A stretch of 64,000 nucleotides of DNA from Paenimyroides tangerinum (GTDB taxonomy: Bacteria > Bacteroidota > Bacteroidia > Flavobacteriales > Flavobacteriaceae): contig NZ_RQVQ01000012.1 of assembly GCF_003865405.1 (NCBI RefSeq), positions 30,616-94,615 of the forward strand, in the 5' to 3' direction. This document shows positions 55,194 through 64,000 of the stretch, piece by piece. The notes under the pieces are model-generated. The model worked only from the letters and a program-made list of their open reading frames with translations, was not told where the DNA came from and searched no databases. Position 1 is the stretch's first letter. Every line of letters starts with the position of its first letter. Made by a program: the position numbers and the translations under genes.

Positions 55194-56966
55194 ATGAAAA
55201 AACTATTACTATTAATTTCAATGTTTGTATTAAATCAAACAAATGCACAACAAAATTTAGTTTTAAATCCGAGTTTTGAAAATATGAGCGGAGTTTTGAA
55301 TTGCTCTTTTTATGGAGGTCAAATACTTCCAGTGCTAAATTGGAGTTCAGGTAATACTGCAACTACTGATTTTTATAGTTCAACTTTAGCAATTAGTTGT
55401 CAAATGCATCCATTAAATCCAATCACAGCGTTTCAACAACCAAGAACTGGGAATAATTATATGGCATTTACTAATGGATTAGGTGAAAGTAATTATCGTG
55501 AATATGTTAGAGGTCGTTTATCGCAAGCTTTAGTTGTTGGTACAATTTATAATATTGAGTTTTATGTTTGTTTGACAAACTATGCTAATACAGGCATGAA
55601 TAATATTGGATTAGCTTTTATCAATAATACAGAACCAATTTTCCCTATTATTACAACAATTCCTTTGGTTCCAGATGTTAACTATTCTGGTTCGCCAATT
55701 ACCGATAGAGACAATTGGACGTTATTATCTTTTCAATATACTGCTACAACTCCAAATTTGAATGCTTTTATTATTGGTAATTTTTTTGAATCTGCAGATA
55801 CAAATCATCAAGTCATTGACAACGAAGGTTATTTGGAAGCTTATTATATAATAGACGATGTTTCGATTTCTGAAGCTGTTCTTGTTTTTGATATTGAAGA
55901 ATTAATTTGCCAAGGAGATGATTTAATTTTGCCAACTACTTCTCAAGATGGTTTTGTCGGAACTTGGTCTCCTGCTCCAAACAATCAAGAAACCACAACT
56001 TATACTTTTACTCCAAATCAAGTTGGATTACCAAATTATGAAATTACAATTGTAGTTAAACCAGTTGTGATTCCCGAATTTGATGATTTTGGTCCATATT
56101 GTGATGAGGTTCCAAATATTACAGCTTTGCCAACTATTTCGAACAATGATATTGAAGGTACTTGGAGTCCGATTTTTAATCCAAATCAGACAACTACTTA
56201 CACGTTTACACCAAACGATACTAAATGTGTTGAAACAATCACTAAAAAAATTATTGTAGATAAAAATCCAACATTTGATGTCATTGAACCTTTTTGTGAA
56301 ATAGATTTAAATTTTAGTTTACCATCCATTTCCACAAACGGAATTTCAGGAACTTGGTCTCCAGATTTTGATCCGTATAATTCGCTGACTTATACATTTA
56401 CAAGAGATTCGGGAGATTGTATGCAAGAAACAACCTTGGATGTTGTAGTTCATCCACAATTAAAATTTGAGTTATTTTCTTATTGTAATGATGATGAATT
56501 TTTTGTAGAAATTATTACAAACAATTTTTCCTTTACAGAAATTACAAATATTCAATGGTTGATCAATAATTCTTCTATTTCTGAAACGGATAGTAAAATC
56601 AATTTATCTGATTATTCAAATTTATTACAAGAAATAAATACTATCGAAATCATATTTACAGATTCAAATGATTGTTTGCACACAAAAGAAATCCAAGTAT
56701 TAGGAAAAAATTTCTGTAAAATACAAAAAGGAATTTCTCCAAACGGAGATGGTTTAAACGAATATTTAGATTTAGTTTCTTTCGGAGGAGTTGATTTAAA
56801 AATATTTAATAGATACGGAAGCGTAGTTTATGAAAAATCAAATTACAAAAACGAATGGCATGGTCAAACTAATTCTGGTAAAAATTTACCAACTGGAACG
56901 TATTTTTATCAGATTCAAACTAATATCGGAGAACAATTTACAGGTTACATTCATTTAACTTATTAA
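55194..56966 (+). CDS. T9SS type B surface protein, paralogue C
   Basis: A 590-residue paralogue with the same order of parts: signal peptide (TNAQQ), N-terminal sandwich, three Ig-like repeats and the CHU_C type B sorting domain. The C-terminal 190 residues are almost identical to those of paralogues B and D, while the N-terminal sandwich differs more, which points to recent duplication or gene conversion at the 3' end. Five bases separate it from paralogue B. Confidence 0.9.
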   Translation: MKKLLLLISMFVLNQTNAQQNLVLNPSFENMSGVLNCSFYGGQILPVLNWSSGNTATTDFYSSTLAISCQMHPLNPITAFQQPRTGNNYMAFTNGLGESNYREYVRGRLSQALVVGTIYNIEFYVCLTNYANTGMNNIGLAFINNTEPIFPIITTIPLVPDVNYSGSPITDRDNWTLLSFQYTATTPNLNAFIIGNFFESADTNHQVIDNEGYLEAYYIIDDVSISEAVLVFDIEELICQGDDLILPTTSQDGFVGTWSPAPNNQETTTYTFTPNQVGLPNYEITIVVKPVVIPEFDDFGPYCDEVPNITALPTISNNDIEGTWSPIFNPNQTTTYTFTPNDTKCVETITKKIIVDKNPTFDVIEPFCEIDLNFSLPSISTNGISGTWSPDFDPYNSLTYTFTRDSGDCMQETTLDVVVHPQLKFELFSYCNDDEFFVEIITNNFSFTEITNIQWLINNSSISETDSKINLSDYSNLLQEINTIEIIFTDSNDCLHTKEIQVLGKNFCKIQKGISPNGDGLNEYLDLVSFGGVDLKIFNRYGSVVYEKSNYKNEWHGQTNSGKNLPTGTYFYQIQTNIGEQFTGYIHLTY

Positions 56967-56969
56967 ATT

Positions 56970-59324
56970 ATGAAAAAACTATTACTTTTATTATCCATAT
57001 TTTCTTTATTTCAAGCAAATGCGCAACAAAATTTGGTTTTGAATCCGAGTTTTGAACAAACAAATGGGATTTTGAATTGTGACTACTATCAGACTAATTA
57101 TTTTCCATTAGTGGATTGGCAAACAGTTGCATTAACAAGTCCTGATTTGATTTCAAATACGCTTAATGCTGCCTGCGTTACTTCATCTCTTCATACATCT
57201 ACTACTTTTGAACCACCTTTTGCAGGAAATAATTATATAGCTCTTTTAAATTTTCAACCTAATCTGAATTCTGAACGTTTTTATAGAGAATATATAAGAG
57301 GGAAAATATCTCAGCCATTGCAACCTGGTATTCCTTATAAAATTGTTTTTAATGTTTGTTTGGGCAATCGTTCTAATGTAGGAATGAATAAATTAGGCAT
57401 AAAATTTATAAACAATTTATCTGTAATCAGTGTTACTCCAGGAGATCCAATAGTTTTTTTAGATGCAGATGCTATATCAAGTGCTTCTATTTCCAATTTG
57501 AATAATTGGTATCAAATTACTTTAGATTATACTCCAACTGTTACAAATTTAGACGCTTTTTTTATCGGTATTTTTTCCGATGATCCATACATTTCTAATA
57601 TACCAGCAGTCCAGGTTTATGGTGTTAGTACAGCTTATATTTTAATAGATGACATAAAAGTTTATTCTAATTTTCTGCCTGAATTTAATTTACAAAATAT
57701 TATATGCAAAGGTACACCATTGACACTTCCTACAGTTTCAACTAATGGTATTTCTGGAACTTGGTCTCCAGCTCCAAATAATCAACAAACAACAACATAT
57801 GTTTTTACACCTAATAATCCAATTTATGGAACCTATACGAAGACAATTGTTGTTGCAAATCAAATGCTTCCAACTTTCACTCAAATTAGTTATTTTTGTG
57901 AAGTTGCAGAAATAGATGGATTACCTACAATTTCTAATAATGGGTTGGAAGGGGTTTGGACTCCAGAATTTAATTCTTACCAGACAACTACATATACTTT
58001 TATACCTAATTTACCTTGTGCACTTAACACGGAAATGATTGTAAGGGTTGGTATTACACCTGAGTTTTCCCCTATTGGACCATTTTGTGGACAAGCAACA
58101 ATTACAAGTCTACCAACAGTTTCTAATAATGGTGTTACAGGAACTTGGAGTCCAGCTTTTGACCCAACTCAAACACGAACTTATTCATTTTTGCCTAGTA
58201 CGAATATATGTCCAGTAGGATTACATATTGTTGTTGAACAAGTTCCTATATTTGATCAAATTGAACCATTTTGTGAAATAGATTTAAATTTTAATTTACC
58301 AACTGTTTCTGCAAATGGAGTTACTGGAACGTGGAGTCCTGCCTTTAATCCATATCAAACTACAACATATACTTTTGTGTCAGATTCTTCTTGTGGATTG
58401 TCTGCAGAAATGACAATAATTATTAGTGAAAAAGCAGAATTCATACAAATAGGACCTTTTTGTGATGTTGCAGATATAGAAAGCCTGCCTACTGTTTCTA
58501 ACAATGGAATTTCTGGAACTTGGAGTCCAGTATTTAATCCAAATCAAACAACAATTTATACGTTTACACCTAATGAAGCTTTCTGTTCCGAAACTGTTAC
58601 TATGGAAGTTGTGATTGAAAAAACACCTACTTTCGATCCAATTGATCCATTTTGTGAAGTTGATTTAAATTTTAGTTTACCAACCATTTCTACAAACGGA
58701 ATTTCAGGAACTTGGTCTCCTGATTTTGACCCGTATAATTCACAGAATTATACATTTACAAGAGATTCTGGAGATTGTTCGAAGCAGATAACTTTAGATG
58801 TGGTTGTTTATCCGCAATTAAAATTAGATTTTAATTTTTATTGTGAGAATAATGAATATTATGTTGAATTCATTCCAAATAATTTTTCATTAACAGATAT
58901 TATTGATATTAATTGGTTAATCAATAATTCTTCTATTTCTGAAACTGGAAATAAAATCAATCTTTCTGATTATTCAAATTTATTACTAGAACTAAATACC
59001 ATTGAAATCATTTTTACAGATTCGAATGATTGTTTACATACAAAGGAAATTCAAATATTAGGAAAAGATTTCTGTAAAATTCAAAAAGGTATTTCGCCAA
59101 ACGGAGATGGTCTAAACGAATATTTAGATTTGGTTTCTTTTGGAGGCGTTGATTTAAAAATATTTAATCGTTATGGAAGCGTAGTTTACGAAAAATCAAA
59201 CTACAAAAACGAATGGAATGGTCAATCTAATTCTGGTAAAGATTTGCCTACTGGAACTTATTTTTATCTGATTCAAAATAGAAATGGAGAAAAATTTACA
59301 GGTTATATTCAATTAACTTTTTGA
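56970..59324 (+). CDS. T9SS type B surface protein, paralogue D (six repeats)
   Basis: A 784-residue paralogue, longer because it has six Ig-like repeats instead of three; the added ones follow the same pattern (LPTVSNNGVTGTWSPAF and variants). N-terminal sandwich and CHU_C sorting domain as in the others. The change in length is a whole number of about 65-residue repeats, as expected from unequal recombination. Three bases after paralogue C; its own terminator follows. Confidence 0.9.
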   Translation: MKKLLLLLSIFSLFQANAQQNLVLNPSFEQTNGILNCDYYQTNYFPLVDWQTVALTSPDLISNTLNAACVTSSLHTSTTFEPPFAGNNYIALLNFQPNLNSERFYREYIRGKISQPLQPGIPYKIVFNVCLGNRSNVGMNKLGIKFINNLSVISVTPGDPIVFLDADAISSASISNLNNWYQITLDYTPTVTNLDAFFIGIFSDDPYISNIPAVQVYGVSTAYILIDDIKVYSNFLPEFNLQNIICKGTPLTLPTVSTNGISGTWSPAPNNQQTTTYVFTPNNPIYGTYTKTIVVANQMLPTFTQISYFCEVAEIDGLPTISNNGLEGVWTPEFNSYQTTTYTFIPNLPCALNTEMIVRVGITPEFSPIGPFCGQATITSLPTVSNNGVTGTWSPAFDPTQTRTYSFLPSTNICPVGLHIVVEQVPIFDQIEPFCEIDLNFNLPTVSANGVTGTWSPAFNPYQTTTYTFVSDSSCGLSAEMTIIISEKAEFIQIGPFCDVADIESLPTVSNNGISGTWSPVFNPNQTTIYTFTPNEAFCSETVTMEVVIEKTPTFDPIDPFCEVDLNFSLPTISTNGISGTWSPDFDPYNSQNYTFTRDSGDCSKQITLDVVVYPQLKLDFNFYCENNEYYVEFIPNNFSLTDIIDINWLINNSSISETGNKINLSDYSNLLLELNTIEIIFTDSNDCLHTKEIQILGKDFCKIQKGISPNGDGLNEYLDLVSFGGVDLKIFNRYGSVVYEKSNYKNEWNGQSNSGKDLPTGTYFYLIQNRNGEKFTGYIQLTF

Positions 59325-59347
59325 ATTATTATTTACAAATTGATTTT

Positions 59348-59389
59348 AAAAGAAGAAATTTCTAAATATTGAGATATCTTCTTTTTTTT
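59348..59389 (+). terminator. Intrinsic terminator of the T9SS cluster
   Basis: Stem AAAAGAAGA / TCTTCTTTT with an inner partly paired loop and a run of Ts, after paralogue D. It separates A-D from paralogue E. Confidence 0.65.
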
Positions 59390-59402
59390 GTTTTTAAATT
59401 GT

Positions 59403-59410
59403 TAATTTTG
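59403..59410 (+). promoter_or_regulatory. -7 promoter element (TAATTTTG)
   Basis: An exact TAnnTTTG match 22 bases upstream of paralogue E, in keeping with separate transcription of this gene. Confidence 0.45.
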
Positions 59411-59432
59411 TTATGATAAATCAAAAAAACTT

Positions 59433-60821
59433 ATGTTGAAAAAGATATTTTTTTTTCTATGTTTGATTTCCTTTAATCAAGCTTTTTCTCAAAAAAATCT
59501 AGTTTTGAATCCTAGTTTTGAAGAAGATAATGGAAAATTACGATGCTATTTTTACCCAAAAGGAAATTTTCCTATGTATAATTGGACTTCGGGAAGCGAA
59601 GGTTCAATTGACGCCTTCAGTACAACTTTGTCAACAAAATGTATTATGAATCCATTAAACGATAGTTTTGCTGGACAGAAACCTAGAACGGGGAATAACT
59701 TTGTTGGTTTCTCAAATGTTTTTACAGAATCTGTAGATTATCGTGAATATGTTCGTGGAAAATTATCTGAACTTTTGGTTGTCGGTTCTCCTTACGTGAT
59801 TCAATTTTATGTTTGTTTATCTGATTTTTCAAATACAGCTTCGAACAATATTGGCTTAGTTTTTATCAATGATAAGGATAAAACATTTGCAAACGTTGAC
59901 CCAATTCCGTTGAAACCAGATGTAAATTATTCGGGTAAACCAATTACAGAAAAAGATAAATGGACCTTGATGAGTTTTGAATTCGTTGCTACCAAACCAA
60001 ATTTAGACGCTTTTTTGATTGGTAATTTTTTCAGTACAAAGGATACAAATTACCAAATTTTGACCGAAGGAAAACCAGTAGAAACTTATTTGTTACTTGA
60101 TGATGTAACTATTTATAGAGATGAATTAGTTTTTGATTTGCCAACTCAAGTTTGTAAAGGAGAAATAATTGAATTGCCTAGTATTTCAAAAACTGGATTT
60201 GCAGGTTCTTGGAATGCTGAGTTTGATGCTCTAAATTCTAAATCATATGTTTTTACTCAAGATAAAAGCAATCCTAAAAGACAATTTAAAATCGATATTG
60301 GAATTACTGAAGGTTTAGATTTTGATTTAATAACTTATTGTCAAAATTATGAGTTTTATATTGAAACGAAATTCAAAGTAACATCAATTTCGCCTATTGT
60401 AAGTTATGATTGGACTATTAATAATACCAAAATAGAGAATAAAAGTACGATTCTTAAACTAGCTGATTTTCAAAATTTAATTAAAATTGAAAATAATATC
60501 AATGTTACTTTAACAAATGAAGCAGGTTGTAAGATGAGTCGAAATATAATTTTCTCAAATAGAAATTTGTGTAAGATTCAAAAAGAAGTTTCTCCAAATG
60601 CAGATGGTTCAAATGATTTTTTAGATTTGAGTTCGTTTGGTGGTGTGGATTTAAAAATTTATAACCGATTTGGAAATGTAGTTTATGAAAATAAAAATTA
60701 CACAACAGAATGGAGCGGAAAGTTAGATGACAACACTTTATTACCTGTCGGGAATTATATGTATCAAATTCAAAATAAGATAGGGGAAGAGCTTTCTGGT
60801 TGGATTCAATTGGCTCATTAG
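59433..60821 (+). CDS. T9SS type B surface protein, paralogue E (one repeat)
   Basis: A 462-residue, most diverged member. Signal peptide to FSQK, the same QKNLVLNPSFE-type N-terminal sandwich, a single Ig-like repeat (LPSISKTGFAGSWNAEF), a linker domain and the CHU_C type B sorting domain (KEVSPNADGSNDFLDLSSFG and LKIYNRFGNVVYENKNY). It has its own -7 element and a terminator before it, so it is probably expressed apart from A-D. Confidence 0.88.
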   Translation: MLKKIFFFLCLISFNQAFSQKNLVLNPSFEEDNGKLRCYFYPKGNFPMYNWTSGSEGSIDAFSTTLSTKCIMNPLNDSFAGQKPRTGNNFVGFSNVFTESVDYREYVRGKLSELLVVGSPYVIQFYVCLSDFSNTASNNIGLVFINDKDKTFANVDPIPLKPDVNYSGKPITEKDKWTLMSFEFVATKPNLDAFLIGNFFSTKDTNYQILTEGKPVETYLLLDDVTIYRDELVFDLPTQVCKGEIIELPSISKTGFAGSWNAEFDALNSKSYVFTQDKSNPKRQFKIDIGITEGLDFDLITYCQNYEFYIETKFKVTSISPIVSYDWTINNTKIENKSTILKLADFQNLIKIENNINVTLTNEAGCKMSRNIIFSNRNLCKIQKEVSPNADGSNDFLDLSSFGGVDLKIYNRFGNVVYENKNYTTEWSGKLDDNTLLPVGNYMYQIQNKIGEELSGWIQLAH

Positions 60822-60907
60822 ATTTAAATAATTTAATCCTTTATAAAGCTCAAACTAACGAACAAGGAGAGCCTGAAACATATTATTATCATTCAAAAGT
60901 GTCCTAA
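60822..60907 (+). pseudogene. Coding remnant before the IS4 copy
   Basis: An open frame without start reads YKAQTNEQGEPETYYYHSKV and ends TAA at 60905-60907. It looks like the C-terminal end of a protein, perhaps cut by the IS4-family insertion. Too short to identify. Confidence 0.28.
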
Positions 60908-60970
60908 ATAAATTTAATGCATAAAATATCCTCCGACTTTAGTAGGTTGCATGTTATATTTCGATAATTT

Positions 60971-61460
60971 TTAAAAAATAACCCCTTGTATTGATTTTGG
61001 AGGTGGTTTTTCTACTTGTTTTAGTGGATTATCAAGCCATTTTTTTAGTTCAATCTTCACAAAGAGGTTTAATCTTATAAAAGCCACTAAATTGGATAGA
61101 TGCCAATTGAATTTTGATTGTGCACGTAACGCTTTTAGTATTAAAATAGTAATAAGTACCGTCCATATTTGTATCATTACAGCATTTTCCGAGGTACCAA
61201 CAAAAGATTTTATATGTAAAAGTTGTTTTAAATCTCTAAAGAATATCTCCACCATCCATCTACTTTTATAAAGCTCACTAATGGTGTTTGTAGTCCAAGT
61301 AAATTGGTTAGTAATAAGCTCTATTACTTGCTCATTTTCTTGATCCCATACCGCTACACGTCTCAATTTATTAGGATCTAGTTGTTTTGATTTTTCATTA
61401 GTTAAAGTTATAATTTCATCTTTTAGAATATTTAAGTGTCTGTTCTCTGGCTGTAGATTC
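60971..61460 (-). pseudogene. IS4-family transposase, C-terminal part, interrupted by IS21
   Basis: About 163 residues of the C-terminus of an IS4-type DDE transposase. The YREK-like signature Y-2-R-3-E-6-K is present in YKSRWMVEIFFRDLK. The N-terminus, with the first two catalytic Asp residues, is missing because an IS21 element begins at 61461; the rest should lie beyond the right end of the window. The open frame extends to 61516 only by reading into IS21 sequence. The IS4 3' boundary, near 60908-60970, cannot be fixed from one end. Confidence 0.85.
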
Positions 61461-61574
61461 TGGTGAATGTGACCAGTGTATTCTGGTTTAAAGTGACCAG
61501 TGTAAATGAGGTTCAAAACACGGTCAAAAAGTTGTAACTAAAGTACAAAAAATAAGGTGTTATTATTTCGTTTT

Positions 61575-62312
61575 TTATTTTTTTTCAGTGGTTGCATTTT
61601 TCTTTCGAAGTGATTCTCCTTTAAGATCTATTCGCATGGAGTTGTGTACCATTCTATCGAGTATTGCATCAGCAATGGTTTGTTCTCCGATTACATCATG
61701 CCACGCACTTACTGGAAGTTGGGAAGCAATAATGGTTGAGCGTTTTCCGTGGCGGTCTTCAATAATTTCCATAAAAAAATCACGTTTATGACTGTCTAAT
61801 GATTGTAAACCAAAATCATCTAAAATAATAAGATCTTGCTTTTCTATTCGATCTATTTCTTTGTGATACGATCCATCTGCTTTTGCCATTTTCAGTTTCG
61901 CAAACAATTTGCCTGCGCTAAAATACATCACTTTATACCCATTCATACAGGCTTTATAACCTATTGCCGAAGCAATAAAACTTTTCCCTACACCTGTTGA
62001 ACCTGTTACAAGGATGTTTTGTTTCTGTTTGATAAAATCGCAGGAAGTAAGTCTTGCAATGGTGTTTTTATCAAGATTTCTGGTAACGCTTACCGTAATT
62101 TCTTCCATATAAGCTTTGTATCGAAATTTTGCTGTGTTTATCAATCGCTCAACTTTTCTGTTTTCTTTATCATCGAACTCCGAATCAATTAAAAAAGCGA
62201 TTAGTTCATCGTTGGTATAAGAGGCACTTCCTAATTCTAAAGTGCTTGTAAAAGCCCTATGCATTCCATAAAGCTTAAGGTTTTTCATTTTGTCTAAGGT
62301 GTTCTGATTCAT
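61575..62312 (-). CDS. istB: IS21 family helper ATPase IstB
   Basis: A 245-residue AAA+ ATPase that works with IstA to choose and deliver target DNA. Walker A is GSTGVGKS, Walker B is LIILDDFG, and the sensor/arginine region is YASQLPV-like (IIASQLPVSAWHD). Length and motifs are intact, so it looks functional. istA ends 24 bases upstream of its start. Confidence 0.95.
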   Translation of the reverse strand: MNQNTLDKMKNLKLYGMHRAFTSTLELGSASYTNDELIAFLIDSEFDDKENRKVERLINTAKFRYKAYMEEITVSVTRNLDKNTIARLTSCDFIKQKQNILVTGSTGVGKSFIASAIGYKACMNGYKVMYFSAGKLFAKLKMAKADGSYHKEIDRIEKQDLIILDDFGLQSLDSHKRDFFMEIIEDRHGKRSTIIASQLPVSAWHDVIGEQTIADAILDRMVHNSMRIDLKGESLRKKNATTEKK

Positions 62313-62336
62313 TTGTTTTCTTTTTAAATTATTTAA

Positions 62337-63884
62337 TTATTCGTAATATTTTCCTCCTCTGATATTTCGGTGTTTTGGTAATTTATTTTCTTGGTAGAAA
62401 TCATCTTCATGGAATTGATCCAATCCCTTATTTATTATATCTAGAATGCTTTTGTAATTGTATTTTCCATAATCTGCTGCCCGTTTACAAGCATTTTCTA
62501 GGCGTATTTCACCAACCTTTTTAGCCAATGATAAGATGCCTGTACACGATTTATAGGATTGTTCGGGATGTTGTTTTTTTTCTAACACTTTAGCTATATA
62601 ATGCTCTGTATGCTCGCCAATAGTACGAGCCCAACTAATGAACTTGTTCGGATTCCACTCAGATAGATACTGATAAGAAGAAGGGATATGCTCTTTTTTT
62701 GTGGTATAACTATGTTTGGCATAAATCCTTTCATGAAAGGCAATTCTTCTTTCTTTGTGATATATTTCTACCACATTTTGACTATACATTAGCTGTACTT
62801 TTTTACCGATATAGGCAAAAGGAACACTGTAATAATGTTTATCCTTACCTAAGTATACATGGCTGTTTTTTTGAACTGTACCTCGACTGAAATCTTTAGG
62901 CTGATACCGTATTTCGGGTAAAGGCATTAGTTCAGACCGCTCTATTTCTTCAAAAAGTGCTCTACGAGAGATTTTTTCTTTTTTTAAAGGTTGATTATTA
63001 TGGATTTCTAAAAGCTCGAAAATGGCTTCATTTAGACTTTTTAAGTCAAAAAATTGCTTGTTACGTAAAGGTGCAAATATGCGGCGGTAAACTATTTTTA
63101 CTGCATTTTCTACTAAAGCCTTATCTTTGGGATGATACGCCCTGGCTGGAAGAATAGTGGTATTGTGATAAAGTGCAAAATCTTGTAAACTATCGGCAAT
63201 TTCTGGTTCGTAACGATGACTTTTCTTTACCGCCGATTTTAAGTTATCGGGTACAATAGCTGCAGGAACACCTGCGTAAAAGACCAAAGTGTTCACTAAA
63301 CTTGCTATAAAATCTCCTTTCTTTTGACTTAATGAAGCCTCTACATATGTTAACCTACTTGATCCAAGAATACTTACAAAAACTTCAACTTCTTGTATTT
63401 CGCCAGTGTTTCGGTCTATAATAGAAAGTTTTTTACCTGTATAATCCACAAACATCTTATCACCAACCTTGTGTTCCATGTGATAAGAAGGAGTGATTCG
63501 TAAACTCCAACTGCGATAATGATGACAAAATTGAGCGTAAGAGTAACCTTCGGGATATTTTTCTTTGTATTCCTGCCAAAGTAAATAGCGCGTTACACCT
63601 GTTTTCTTAAGTTCTTTGGATACATAAGGAAAGAAGTTTTTTGCCACACTTTCGCGGCTATCAGGTAAAAGTTCCCGTGTTTCGAACAAATCTTCTACTT
63701 CTTCAATACTCAAATCTGATAACTCATCAAAAGTCAATTGATACGCATGAAATAACCCAATGTACTTGCGTACTGTGTTGCGGGAAAGTCCTAAACGATT
63801 GCTTATACTTAGTTTGCTTTCTCCGTTGCTGTGAAGTCGTAATAATTGTTTGATTTGCAACATATCTATCTTGTGGTTTGCCAT
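62337..63884 (-). CDS. istA: IS21 family transposase IstA
   Basis: A 515-residue DDE transposase. N-terminal HTH (ISNRLGLSRNTVRKYIG), catalytic Asp in MFVDYTGK, second Asp in IVPDNLKSAV and Glu in KDKALVENAV, then the C-terminal beta-barrel region. I chose the ATG at 63884 (MANHKIDMLQ); an upstream in-frame extension of 15 residues lies within the terminal repeats. Open and complete, so the element may still be active. Confidence 0.95.
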   Translation of the reverse strand: MANHKIDMLQIKQLLRLHSNGESKLSISNRLGLSRNTVRKYIGLFHAYQLTFDELSDLSIEEVEDLFETRELLPDSRESVAKNFFPYVSKELKKTGVTRYLLWQEYKEKYPEGYSYAQFCHHYRSWSLRITPSYHMEHKVGDKMFVDYTGKKLSIIDRNTGEIQEVEVFVSILGSSRLTYVEASLSQKKGDFIASLVNTLVFYAGVPAAIVPDNLKSAVKKSHRYEPEIADSLQDFALYHNTTILPARAYHPKDKALVENAVKIVYRRIFAPLRNKQFFDLKSLNEAIFELLEIHNNQPLKKEKISRRALFEEIERSELMPLPEIRYQPKDFSRGTVQKNSHVYLGKDKHYYSVPFAYIGKKVQLMYSQNVVEIYHKERRIAFHERIYAKHSYTTKKEHIPSSYQYLSEWNPNKFISWARTIGEHTEHYIAKVLEKKQHPEQSYKSCTGILSLAKKVGEIRLENACKRAADYGKYNYKSILDIINKGLDQFHEDDFYQENKLPKHRNIRGGKYYE

Positions 63885-64000
63885 TTTGTTTTTAGCTAAA
63901 CTAACTTTTTGATATGTTTTAAAAACCATTTTTTACACTGGTCACTTTAACCAGAATAACATGGTCAAGTTAAACCAGAATTAGGTGATCACTTTCACCA

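Larger units (their letters stand above)
61461..64000. mobile_element. IS21-family insertion sequence, complete (2540 bp)
   Basis: Contains istA and istB on the minus strand. The ends are inverted: TGGTGAATGTG at 61461 and, read inwards from 64000, TGGTGAAAGTG. Further inside both ends repeat the motif ATTCTGGTT(T)AAAGTGACCAGTG (left 61480-61502, right 63935-63957), the multiple terminal repeats of the IS21 family. The right end falls on the last base of the window, so the target duplication cannot be checked. It interrupts an IS4-family transposase gene. Confidence 0.85.

Noticed and set aside
61461..61516. Start of the IS4 transposase at 61516
   Set aside because: These residues are translated from the terminal repeat of the IS21 element, not from the IS4 gene.

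Overview
The window is AT-rich DNA (roughly 30% G+C by eye) from a member of the Flavobacteriales (Bacteroidetes), probably a Flavobacterium-like species. The evidence is a cluster of type IX secretion (T9SS) cargo with gliding-type C-terminal domains, families typical of the group (DUF349, DUF983, DUF4834, SIMPL, OstA-like, YfhO, secreted DPP-IV peptidase), very few Shine-Dalgarno sites, and several copies of the Bacteroidetes -7 promoter motif TAnnTTTG. Most of the window is ordinary chromosome.

Layout. 1-13.3 kb: a DUF1826-like protein, a FAD monooxygenase with an N-terminal CxxCxGxG zinc finger, a PD-(D/E)XK protein, an NlpC/P60 lipoprotein, a DUF349 protein, aroE, a TPR protein, a class III aminotransferase next to an OstA/LptA-like protein, a TauE/SafE permease and small lipoproteins. 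13.3-28.9 kb: uvrB, two secreted proteins flanked by decayed coding sequence, an SDR enzyme, an AsmA-like protein, an AraC regulator, tRNA-Trp, DUF983, a long RluA-type pseudouridine synthase, an MBL hydrolase, a frameshifted PPK2 kinase and a T9SS type A protein. 29-33 kb: a four-gene exporter (ATPase, lipoprotein adaptor, FtsX-type permease, TolC) resembling DevBCA-TolC.

33.0-34.2 kb holds the most unusual feature: five tandem non-coding units of about 210-340 bp. On the minus strand each has the layout of a small RNA gene: an upstream element (a CTGATTTCAG palindrome in units 1-4), a -7-like element 33-34 bp from it, a variable hairpin, an invariant hairpin with a C-rich loop, and an intrinsic terminator. 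The predicted RNAs are all about 130-137 nt. I could not link them to a described family from sequence alone.

34.7-46 kb: an SDR enzyme, SIMPL and META proteins, a porin-like protein, a MATE pump, DUF4834, YfhO, a DPP-IV-type peptidase, a frameshifted lipoprotein and a PrcB-like lipoprotein. 46.3-50.8 kb is an RNA-repair locus: a WYL regulator divergent from two RlaP-type nucleotidyltransferases and the RNA ligase RtcB, with two near-identical 18-bp sites between the divergent genes. 51.6-60.8 kb is a tandem family of five T9SS type B surface proteins with one to six Ig-like repeats. The window ends in a complete IS21-family element (61461-64000) inserted into an IS4-family transposase gene.

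Three genes (PPK2, a lipoprotein, the first type B protein) are each broken by a single-base shift in or beside a poly-T tract. That could be sequencing error, recent mutation or phase variation; the sequence alone cannot tell.
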